Positions 45,591 through 53,160 of a stretch of 64,000 nucleotides of DNA are shown piece after piece (position 1 is the first letter of the stretch; the number at the start of each line of letters is the position of its first letter). The stretch lies in assembly GCF_030758415.1 (NCBI RefSeq), contig NZ_CP132334.1, positions 1,736,001-1,800,000 on the forward strand, in the 5' to 3' direction. Below the pieces are notes generated by a model. The model did not search any database. It saw only the letters and a program-made list of their open reading frames with translations, and was not told the origin of the DNA. The DNA is from Parvularcula sp. IMCC14364 (GTDB lineage: Bacteria > Pseudomonadota > Alphaproteobacteria > Caulobacterales > Parvularculaceae). The position numbers and the translations under genes were made by a program.

Positions 45591-47963
45591 GTGACCCGGT
45601 TATTTCTCCTGATTTCACTGGTTGTCACTTTTCTCCAGTCCACCGCTCTGGCGCAGTCAAATCTTGAAGCTATTCGCGCGGGTATCGAAGCGCGCACGCA
45701 AGAGCTGCGAGAGATATCCCGTCAACTGGAAAATCCTGAGGCTGATCTGGTGGCCCTGCGCAGCCAGACGCGCGACCTGCAGCGTGAAGGAGAATTACGC
45801 ACCGGGCCCTTACGCGAACAGGTCGCAGAAATTCGCGCTGACCTGCAGCGACTGGGGACTGCCCCTGCGCAAGACGAACCACCTGAATTGCCGGACATCG
45901 CGGCCGAGCGTATGCGCCTGAATGAAGCGTTGGCTTTTTATGATGGCTATTTACGGCAATCTGATCTGAACATCGCAGAGGCGGAAAGGATGGTCGAGGA
46001 CATCTCTGCCAGGCGCAAAGATCTTTTTTATCAGCAACTCTTTACGCGCGATGCATCACCCCTATTACCGGCAAGCTGGCAGGCATACCGGGTCGCCAGT
46101 ATTGAAGGGACGCAAACGGTCCTGACAAATTTTAGCACCTGGTATAACAAGGTGAACACGGAAGAACGCCTCGTACCCACACCGGCCAGCCTGACCCTTG
46201 GCATCGTGTTGGCTCTGGCCCTGTTTATTCCAATTCGGCGCCGCCTCGACAGGGAAGTTACAACACGCATGGCCCGGTCCGAGCCCCTGCCCTCACGCCG
46301 TGTTCTGGTAGCCGCCGCACGCGCGTCAGCACGGGTTATTCCCGGGCTGATTGGTTTGTATATCATCACCGAAGCGCTGCGCTTGAACGGCGTGCCCGAT
46401 GAGGGCAGCGAAGGCCTGTTCAACGTGATCTGGTTTTCGATTGCAGCACTGCTGCTGGTAGACGGCGCTGTGGTCGGGGCTTTCTCCTTTGGCCAGCCAC
46501 AATGGCGTGTCCTGCCCATCAAGCCCTCCTCGGGGCCACAACTTCGTTTTGCCTTGATGGCCGTCGTCGCGGTGCTCGGCATCGACAGGGTGCTGGCCAA
46601 AATCGCTGTCGAGTTCAGCAACCAGAGTGCTGCTGTCACGTCATTGCACAGTGTCAGCACAATTTTACTGGGGGCATTGCTCCTGTTCCTTTGCCGACGC
46701 ACATTATGGGGCATTGCCCCGTCTTCAGAAGCCAGTGAAGACACACCTGCCAAAGGCGAAAATAAGGTAGCACGCAGAGCCCGTCACCTCACCCGCTTTG
46801 CCGCTTTCGCCGCAATTCTGGCTGTCGTGCTCGGATATATTTCGTTCGGCCATTTCCTCACGACACGGGTCTTTGCGCTTGCGGGCCTGGCAGCGATGAT
46901 CTGGGTCTTGCGTGCCTTATTGCGGGAAGTGGTTCGCCTTTTTGATCGGAAATTTTCCAGCATAAGAAAGTCTGATGACGATCAGGAAAACCTGCTTTAC
47001 TTCTGGCTCTCTCTCAGCATAGACGTAGTTTCCCTTCTGGCGTTCATACCACCCGCACTTATCATTCTTGGTGCAGACTGGCTTGATGTACGTGATGGCG
47101 TAACTGACGCGTTTTTTGGCTTCGACATTGGCTCTGTCCGGATTTCCGTGGCCAACATTCTCACGGCTGTCGCGCTTTTCATCGGGGTCATGTACGCAAC
47201 CCGTATCTTCCAGAAAGCGGCTGAAACAAGGATCTTCCCACAGTCTCGAATTGATGCGGGCGTGCAGAACTCACTGCGGACACTGATGGGATATGTTGGC
47301 CTGGTGATCGCTTTTACCGTAGGCGTAAGTACACTCGGATTTGACTTGTCCAATCTCGCAATTATTGCCGGCGCTCTTTCCGTCGGCATTGGTTTTGGCT
47401 TGCAAAGCATCGTCAACAATTTCGTATCCGGCCTGATCCTACTCTTTGAGCGCCCCATCAAAGTGGGGGACTGGATTGTCACAAGTTCCGGTGAAGGATA
47501 TGTCAAACGCATCAGTGTACGCTCCACTGAAATCGAAACCTTCGACAGATCCTCGATTATTGTTCCCAATTCAGAGCTGATCTCCAGCGCGGTCACAAAC
47601 TGGACGCACAAGGACAAGATTGGTCGCGTGATTGTACCTGTTGGTGTTTCCTACGACTCTGATCCTGACAGGGTTATTGAAATCCTGACACAGGTCGCCA
47701 AAGAAGATGAGCTGATCCTTGATAATCCACCGCCGTTGATCACCTTTATCGATTTTGCGGACAGCTCCCTTAACTTCGAGCTGCGTGGCTTTATTCGTGA
47801 CATCAACAGTTCACTGACGACTCGCACAAGGTTGCGGGTCGCTATCTTCAAGAAACTGAAGGAAGCCAATATCGAAATTCCATTCCCGCAGCGCGATCTG
47901 CACATCAAACGGACCGGAAATTCTCTCGAAGTCGCTGAAGAGACTACTGAACCGGCGTCCTGA
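45591..47963 (+). CDS. Large MscS-family mechanosensitive channel (DUF3772)
   Basis: 790 residues. Signal peptide (LFLLISLVVTFLQSTALA), a periplasmic coiled-coil DUF3772-type region (about 25-170), multiple transmembrane helices, then the MscS core: pore helix LAIIAGALSVGIGFGLQSIVNNFVSGLILLFERPIKVGDWIV and beta domain STEIETFDRSSIIVPNSELISSAVTNWTH. It opens under membrane tension to release solutes. Start is GTG at 45591, directly following the zntB stop. Confidence 0.92.
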   Translation: MTRLFLLISLVVTFLQSTALAQSNLEAIRAGIEARTQELREISRQLENPEADLVALRSQTRDLQREGELRTGPLREQVAEIRADLQRLGTAPAQDEPPELPDIAAERMRLNEALAFYDGYLRQSDLNIAEAERMVEDISARRKDLFYQQLFTRDASPLLPASWQAYRVASIEGTQTVLTNFSTWYNKVNTEERLVPTPASLTLGIVLALALFIPIRRRLDREVTTRMARSEPLPSRRVLVAAARASARVIPGLIGLYIITEALRLNGVPDEGSEGLFNVIWFSIAALLLVDGAVVGAFSFGQPQWRVLPIKPSSGPQLRFALMAVVAVLGIDRVLAKIAVEFSNQSAAVTSLHSVSTILLGALLLFLCRRTLWGIAPSSEASEDTPAKGENKVARRARHLTRFAAFAAILAVVLGYISFGHFLTTRVFALAGLAAMIWVLRALLREVVRLFDRKFSSIRKSDDDQENLLYFWLSLSIDVVSLLAFIPPALIILGADWLDVRDGVTDAFFGFDIGSVRISVANILTAVALFIGVMYATRIFQKAAETRIFPQSRIDAGVQNSLRTLMGYVGLVIAFTVGVSTLGFDLSNLAIIAGALSVGIGFGLQSIVNNFVSGLILLFERPIKVGDWIVTSSGEGYVKRISVRSTEIETFDRSSIIVPNSELISSAVTNWTHKDKIGRVIVPVGVSYDSDPDRVIEILTQVAKEDELILDNPPPLITFIDFADSSLNFELRGFIRDINSSLTTRTRLRVAIFKKLKEANIEIPFPQRDLHIKRTGNSLEVAEETTEPAS

Positions 47964-47971
47964 TATACGCT

Positions 47972-48613
47972 TTACGGGTTTCGCCGGGCCCGACCGAATT
48001 TTGGGGACGGAATATCGAAAACAATGGCCGCAGCTCGCGCCGCAAATGTCAGCAATACAGAGACCGGTGCCGCTATGCCCTCATCAAGCCCTGTATAGAG
48101 CAGCAGCATATAAATGCCCGCCCCCAACAGCGCTGCAGTGGCATAAATATCCTGCTTCAGAATAAGTGGTGGCTCGTTCAGCAAAACATCTCGCACGACC
48201 CCGCCAAATGTCGCCGTGATTGCGCCCATAAAAACAGCGATGACCACAGGCGCCTGCAAGGCCAGCGCCGCCTGCGCCCCAAGGATCGCAAAGACCGCCA
48301 TGCCAAGCGCATCAGCCCAGATCAATGCCTTCAACCGGTTCGACAGGAGCGGTTGAGCCAGTGTCGCGACGATTGCGCCGGCGAGGCAGATAAACACAGC
48401 CGAGGGATCGCGAATCCACCACACAGGAAAAGCGCCAAGCATGACATCGCGGATCGTGCCACCGCCAACGCCGGTGACAAAAGCGATCAGCGCAACGCCA
48501 AAAAAATCCATATCGTTGCGCAGGGCTGTCAGCGCCCCAGAAATGGCAAACACGAACAGCCCGAAAATGTTCAGATACTGAAAGACGATGATATGATCGA
48601 CAGACATAGCCAT
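47972..48613 (-). CDS. UPF0126/TRIC-type cation channel
   Basis: 213 residues with seven predicted transmembrane helices in two repeats. Each repeat contains the family signature: FVFAISGALTALRND...FVTGVGGGTIRDVMLG and GMAVFAILGAQAALAL...ATFGGVVRDVLLNEPPLIL. Bacterial relatives form trimeric K+-type channels related to animal TRIC proteins. It ends 8 bp after the convergent MscS gene, and is divergent from the riboflavin operon. Confidence 0.9.
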   Translation of the reverse strand: MAMSVDHIIVFQYLNIFGLFVFAISGALTALRNDMDFFGVALIAFVTGVGGGTIRDVMLGAFPVWWIRDPSAVFICLAGAIVATLAQPLLSNRLKALIWADALGMAVFAILGAQAALALQAPVVIAVFMGAITATFGGVVRDVLLNEPPLILKQDIYATAALLGAGIYMLLLYTGLDEGIAAPVSVLLTFAARAAAIVFDIPSPKFGRARRNP

Positions 48614-48712
48614 TCTCTTGTTTCAAGGCCGTGATTAGCGCCAGCTCCCGGTCAGAGCAAACAGATTAAATCGCCACGTACACCATCCATGCCCCGGTGC
48701 TGTATGCGCCGC

Positions 48713-48741
48713 TTGCCAAGGCTGTCACTGCATCTTATATT
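48713..48741 (+). promoter_or_regulatory. Promoter of the riboflavin operon
   Basis: -35 TTGCCA (48713-48718), 17-bp spacer, -10 TATATT (48736-48741). The predicted start, near 48748, is about 10 bases before the first conserved bases of the FMN riboswitch. Confidence 0.65.
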
Positions 48742-48756
48742 TATAGGACAAATGAA

Positions 48757-48917
48757 CTTTCGGGGCGGGGTGCAATTCCCCACCGGCGGTAATGCAGCAG
48801 GAAATATTCCAGTGCTGACAAGCCCGCGAGCGGAAGCAGAAAGCCGAATGGCTTGAAGTGGATGCAGGATTTCGGTGAGAGTCCGAAGCCGACGGTATAG
48901 TCCGGATGGTAGAAAGT
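48757..48917 (+). promoter_or_regulatory. FMN riboswitch (RFN element)
   Basis: All conserved blocks are present in order: TCGGGGCGGGGTGCAATTCC, CACCGGCGGTAATG, AGCCCGCGAGC, CAGGATTTCGGTGAGAGTCC, AAGCCGACGGTATAGTCC and GGATGGTAGAAAG. It binds FMN and represses the rib genes. A strong GTGCACAC-TTTT-GTGTGTAC hairpin (48972-48991) lies between it and ribD, with no T run, so control may be at translation or by Rho (inference). Confidence 0.96.
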
Positions 48918-49040
48918 TCGAGGCAGGACAGCACCCGGAATCCGGGAGTTGATCCTTATTGCGGAAACTGTGTGCACACTTTTGTGTGTACGCGACTGCA
49001 ATCGCCTTTGCGCCCTGAAAGTCTGACAGACGAGGCTTTT

Positions 49041-50183
49041 ATGGGTGATGACACCCGATACATGATGCGCGCGATTGATCTCGCCAAAAGGGCTGAGGGG
49101 TACACTTCCCCTAACCCGATGGTCGGGTGCGTGCTTGTCCGGGAGGGTCGGATTGTTGGCGAAGGCTTTCATGCGCGCCCCGGCACAGCCCACGCAGAGG
49201 CGAACGCCTTGCGTTCAGCTGGTGATGAAGCGCGCGGCGCAACGGCCTATGTGACGCTTGAGCCCTGCAATCATCATGGCAGCAATCCCCCCTGCTCAAC
49301 CGGGCTGATCAAGGCCGGTATTGCAGAAGTCGTTTATGCCGTCCCGGACCCGAACCCGGTCGCTGCTGGCGGTGCTGACGCCCTGCGTGCTGCAGGCATT
49401 ACTGTCAGGACGGGCTTGTGCACGGATGAAGCCAGACATCTCATTCGTTTCTGGTTGCATCACATTCAGCAAGGCAGCCCTTATGTCATCGCCAAATTCG
49501 CCGCGAGCCTGGATGGCAAGATCGCTACGCGTGGCGGCGAATCTCAATGGATCACGTCCGATGCCGCACGCTTGCGCGGACACGACCTGCGCCAGGCCTG
49601 TGACGCCATTATTGTCGGTGTAGATACAGTTATCGCCGATAACCCGAGCCTGACGGCAAGACCAAACCTGCCCGCCGGCCATCGCGACGCAGCCCATCCC
49701 TTGCGGGTCATTCTGGATTCAAGCGGACGGGTGCCGATCGAGTCCAAGGTGTTCCGCTCAACAACACCGGGCAAGACACTGCTGGCCACAACTGCCGCCA
49801 TGCCAGCCTTGAAAGAACAGGCGCTGCGTGCACGCGGGGTCGATGTTGTGAGATTGCCAGCTTCCGCGACCGGGCGCCCAGAGCTTGAGGCATTACTCGA
49901 AGCGCTACATACGCGCGGCGTTCTGTCCTGCATGGTTGAAGGTGGCGGCAAGACACTGGGTAGCTTTTTTGATGCACAACTGGTGAACGAAGTCTGGGCT
50001 TTTATCGCCCCACTCGTCATTGGCGGCAACGCCCCTGGCCCTGTTAGCGGTGTCGGAATAGAGTTTCTGCGTGACGCGTTCCGTCTACAGAACACAGAAA
50101 TTGAAAACCTTGAAGCGACAATGCTCATGCGCGGACAGGTTGTTGCAAAGTCTATGGAGGCATCATGTTCACAGGCCTCATAG
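49041..50183 (+). CDS. ribD: Bifunctional riboflavin deaminase/reductase
   Basis: 380 residues. N-terminal deaminase with zinc site H51-A-E53 and C76/C85 (PC-x5-NPPC), acting on diamino-hydroxy-ribosylaminopyrimidine phosphate; C-terminal reductase (YVIAKFAASLDGKIATRGGESQWITS, CDAIIVGVDTVIADNPSLTAR). The start at 49041 has GAGG 6 bases before it; the frame opens within the riboswitch at 48906 but that cannot be translated usefully. First gene of ribD-ribE-ribB-ribH-folE; it overlaps ribE by 19 bases. Confidence 0.95.
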   Translation: MGDDTRYMMRAIDLAKRAEGYTSPNPMVGCVLVREGRIVGEGFHARPGTAHAEANALRSAGDEARGATAYVTLEPCNHHGSNPPCSTGLIKAGIAEVVYAVPDPNPVAAGGADALRAAGITVRTGLCTDEARHLIRFWLHHIQQGSPYVIAKFAASLDGKIATRGGESQWITSDAARLRGHDLRQACDAIIVGVDTVIADNPSLTARPNLPAGHRDAAHPLRVILDSSGRVPIESKVFRSTTPGKTLLATTAAMPALKEQALRARGVDVVRLPASATGRPELEALLEALHTRGVLSCMVEGGGKTLGSFFDAQLVNEVWAFIAPLVIGGNAPGPVSGVGIEFLRDAFRLQNTEIENLEATMLMRGQVVAKSMEASCSQAS

Positions 50184-50794
50184 AAGAAATCGGCCAGATC
50201 GCTGATATTTCTCAGACCGACGGCAAATATACGTTGGCGATCAGCGCCAACACGGTTCTGCAAGATGTGGCTATTGGTGACTCAATCGCTGTCAACGGCG
50301 TCTGCCTCACCGTTACACGTCACACTCATGAGCTTTTCACAGTCGACGCCGTGCCGGAAACGCTGGCCCGCACAAATCTTGGAGATCTTGTGACGGGCGG
50401 ACGGGTCAACCTGGAGCGCTCCGCGACACCGGATACCCGACTGGGCGGTCACTATGTTCAGGGGCATGTAGATACGACAGGGGTGATAGACAGCTTTCGT
50501 CAGGACAGTGAAGCAATCTGGGTGACGATAAAGACTGACCCGGCAGTGATGAAGTACATTGTCACCAAGGGCTATATCACCATTGATGGCACAAGCCTGA
50601 CAGTCGTCGATGTTGGCCCTGACTGGTTCAACATTACGCTTATTCCGCACACACAGGAACACATTACCCTGCCTGGCAAATCTGCTGGAGACCGGGTCAA
50701 TCTCGAAACAGATATTATCGCCAAGTATGTCGAGAAACTGCTTGGCACAGCAATGCCAATTCAAGCGCAAGGAGACCACCATGCCATTAGCTAA
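50165..50794 (+). CDS. ribE: Riboflavin synthase alpha subunit
   Basis: Dismutates two 6,7-dimethyl-8-ribityllumazine into riboflavin and the pyrimidinedione. 209 residues in two homologous beta barrels: [10 protein letters not shown]...[12 protein letters not shown] and [12 protein letters not shown]...[14 protein letters not shown], with the C-terminal trimerisation helix. It overlaps ribD at its start and ribB at its end, so translation is coupled along the operon. Confidence 0.95.
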   Translation: MFTGLIEEIGQIADISQTDGKYTLAISANTVLQDVAIGDSIAVNGVCLTVTRHTHELFTVDAVPETLARTNLGDLVTGGRVNLERSATPDTRLGGHYVQGHVDTTGVIDSFRQDSEAIWVTIKTDPAVMKYIVTKGYITIDGTSLTVVDVGPDWFNITLIPHTQEHITLPGKSAGDRVNLETDIIAKYVEKLLGTAMPIQAQGDHHAIS

Positions 50795-51419
50795 TCTGGA
50801 AGACGCCATCGCAGATTTCCGCGCGGGCAAATTCGTCATTATTGTGGATGACGAGAGCCGCGAAAATGAAGGTGATCTGGCTTTCGCAGCAGAGTTGATC
50901 ACGCCAGACGCGATCAATTTCATGGCCCGTGAAGGACGGGGACTCATCTGTTGCGCAATGTCTGGCGAGATCATCGACCATTTCGCCCTGCCCCTGATGG
51001 TCGATCCAAAGGATAATCAATCAGGTTTTGGCACGCCTTTCACGGTTTCAGTGGAAGCTGCCACAGGAGTCACAACCGGCATTTCTGCACATGACCGGGC
51101 GCGCACCATCCAGGTACTGATGGACCCAATGAGCAAGAAAACAGATATTGTCATGCCAGGCCACATGTTCCCTCTGCGCGCGCGCGACGGCGGCGTTCTG
51201 GAGCGTGACGGCCAGACAGAAGCCAGCGTTGATCTGGCGAAGCTGGCTGGTTTGCGCCCTGGTGGCGTTATCTGTGAAGTGATGAATAATGACGGCACTA
51301 TGGCGCGCCTGCCAGACCTTGAAGAATTTGGCGCGAAACACGGTATCAGGATTATTTCAGTTGAACAGATCCAACGCTGGCGACGGGAGACGGAAGCTGT
51401 ATTCCGGGCCGCTGAATGA
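50781..51419 (+). CDS. ribB: 3,4-dihydroxy-2-butanone 4-phosphate synthase
   Basis: 212 residues. Makes the four-carbon precursor from ribulose 5-phosphate. Active-site blocks are [54 protein letters not shown] and [29 protein letters not shown]. It is RibB alone; there is no fused GTP cyclohydrolase II domain as in RibBA. Start ATG 50781 follows AAGGAG and lies 14 bases inside ribE. Confidence 0.95.
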   Translation: MPLANLEDAIADFRAGKFVIIVDDESRENEGDLAFAAELITPDAINFMAREGRGLICCAMSGEIIDHFALPLMVDPKDNQSGFGTPFTVSVEAATGVTTGISAHDRARTIQVLMDPMSKKTDIVMPGHMFPLRARDGGVLERDGQTEASVDLAKLAGLRPGGVICEVMNNDGTMARLPDLEEFGAKHGIRIISVEQIQRWRRETEAVFRAAE

Positions 51420-51904
51420 GAACCGAAGGATTGACCACCGCAATAGAAGGTGTGCATGACGGTGAAGGCCGCCGCATCGCCATCATCTTTACACGATGGA
51501 ATGATGAAATCATCTCCGAGATGCGCACTGCCTGTCTTGATACCCTGAAAACCCAGGGTGTCACCAAAGAAAATATAGAAGAAATCATCATCCCCGGCGC
51601 TTTCGAGTTTCCCCTCACCTGCACATTGGCGGCGGAGAGCGAAAAATTTGATGCCGTTATTGCGTTGGGCTGCGTCATCCGTGGTGAGACGCCGCATTTT
51701 GACTATGTGGCTGGCGAAGCAGCACGCGGCATTACATCCGCCTCCTTAAGCGGCAACACACCTGTTATTTTTGGTGTGCTGACGGTCAATACCGAAGAAC
51801 AGGCCTGGCAGCGGGCCGCCCGTGACAAGGATAACAAGGGCGCAGAGTTTGCCCTGGCAGCGCTGGAGATGGCGGCTGTAACCGAAAAATTGAAGAGAGT
51901 ATAA
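51416..51904 (+). CDS. ribH: 6,7-dimethyl-8-ribityllumazine synthase
   Basis: 162 residues. Condenses the pyrimidine with the butanone phosphate to give lumazine. Signature blocks: [46 protein letters not shown] with catalytic H94, and [16 protein letters not shown]. The start ATG overlaps the ribB stop (ATGA). Confidence 0.95.
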   Translation: MRTEGLTTAIEGVHDGEGRRIAIIFTRWNDEIISEMRTACLDTLKTQGVTKENIEEIIIPGAFEFPLTCTLAAESEKFDAVIALGCVIRGETPHFDYVAGEAARGITSASLSGNTPVIFGVLTVNTEEQAWQRAARDKDNKGAEFALAALEMAAVTEKLKRV

Positions 51905-51906
51905 AC

Positions 51907-52503
51907 ATGGCTGAAGGATCAATCATGAGTGAAGAAATGTTGAGACGCCCTGATCGCGCTGAAGCAGAAGCAGCAGTGCGCACTTTGCTTGCCTATATCG
52001 GTGATGACCCGGCCCGCGAAGGATTGATCGATACGCCCAAGCGTTTCGTCAAGGCGTATGACGACTGGTTTCAGGGGTATAATGAAGACCCTGAAGCCGT
52101 GCTGTCACGCACTTTCGAGGAACTTGAAGGATATGACGACATTGTTCTGATGAAGAACATTCGCGTGACCAGTCACTGCGAGCATCACGTCGCCCCCATT
52201 ATCGGGACAGCGCATGTTGCTTACCTGCCGGACACCCGTGTGGTTGGAATTTCCAAGCTGGCCCGACTCGTCGATATTTATGGCAAGCGTCTGCAAAGCC
52301 AGGAAATTTTGACCAACCAGATCGCACAAACACTGGATCGTGTATTGAAACCGCGCGGTGTCGCTGTGCTGGTTGATGCAGAACATCAGTGCATCTCGAC
52401 CCGTGGCATCAACAAGACTGGCGTTTCCTGCGTGACACGCTGTTTCACCGGGGCTTTCAGGGACGCCGCGATGGAAGACAGGTTCTTCAGACTGATTAAA
52501 TAA
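51907..52503 (+). CDS. folE: GTP cyclohydrolase I
   Basis: Forms 7,8-dihydroneopterin triphosphate from GTP, first step of tetrahydrofolate synthesis. 198 residues. Zinc and active-site motifs: [41 protein letters not shown] and [16 protein letters not shown]-type CISTRGI. It follows ribH by 2 bp and so is under FMN control with the rib genes. A start at 51925 (AAGGA 6 bases upstream) is an alternative. Confidence 0.95.
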   Translation: MAEGSIMSEEMLRRPDRAEAEAAVRTLLAYIGDDPAREGLIDTPKRFVKAYDDWFQGYNEDPEAVLSRTFEELEGYDDIVLMKNIRVTSHCEHHVAPIIGTAHVAYLPDTRVVGISKLARLVDIYGKRLQSQEILTNQIAQTLDRVLKPRGVAVLVDAEHQCISTRGINKTGVSCVTRCFTGAFRDAAMEDRFFRLIK

Positions 52504-52520
52504 AGTATGGAAAGGAACAA

Positions 52521-53072
52521 ATGGGCAAAATTTACGAAGAAATAGATGAGCGCTGGGCGTCTTTCATCAAGGCCCAGAAAATGTTCTTTGTGGCAACAGC
52601 CCCGCTGGCTGCCGATGGCCATGTCAATGTTTCTCCCAAAGGGTATGACACCTTTTCCATCATAGATCCGCTGACCGTCGCTTATCTGGACATCGGCGGC
52701 TCCGGCATCGAAACGCTGTCTCATGTGCAGGAAAACAAACGGATCACACTCATGTTTTGCGCGCTGGAAGGCGCAGCGAAAATCCTGCGACTTTACGGCG
52801 AAGGCGAAGCCATCGACTTCAACCATCCTGAGTTCAACGACCTCATGAAATTGTTCCCTGCCCATGACAGAGCGCGAAACATCATATGTGTGCGTGTGAC
52901 GCGCATTCAGGACTCCTGCGGCTGGGGTGTGCCATTCTACGAGTTCAAATCAGAACGCGACCAGTTGAAGCGCTACTACGCCGACAAATCTGCTGGTGAC
53001 ATCGAAGCAAAGTATTATGTATCGAACGCGGCAAGCATCGATGGCCTGCCGGGTATCGAAAAGCCGGAATAA
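52521..53072 (+). CDS. Pyridoxamine 5'-phosphate oxidase-like flavoprotein
   Basis: 183 residues, split-barrel FMN-binding fold. N-terminal FFVATAPLAADGHVNVSPKGYDTFSIIDPLTVAYLDIGGSGIETLSHVQENKRITLMFCAL is typical of the PNPOx-related family of small FMN proteins of unknown substrate. It ends with a helical tail. Its position 17 bp after folE at the end of an FMN-controlled operon fits an FMN-binding protein. AAAGGAAC precedes the ATG. Confidence 0.85.
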   Translation: MGKIYEEIDERWASFIKAQKMFFVATAPLAADGHVNVSPKGYDTFSIIDPLTVAYLDIGGSGIETLSHVQENKRITLMFCALEGAAKILRLYGEGEAIDFNHPEFNDLMKLFPAHDRARNIICVRVTRIQDSCGWGVPFYEFKSERDQLKRYYADKSAGDIEAKYYVSNAASIDGLPGIEKPE

Positions 53073-53160
53073 TCGCAGCAGACCTTGTACATTTCGTAAT
53101 TTTGGGGCGGCACCAGACGTGGCCTAGTATAAGATGAATGAGATTATACGAGGGATCCCC

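Noticed and set aside
46031-47617. Two long minus-strand frames (240 and 206 residues)
   Set aside because: Antisense to the MscS-family gene; Arg/Ser/Thr-rich composition typical of shadows in GC-rich DNA.
49544-51697. Long minus-strand frames opposite the rib genes
   Set aside because: The plus-strand rib genes are certain and overlap each other; the reverse frames show no family motif.
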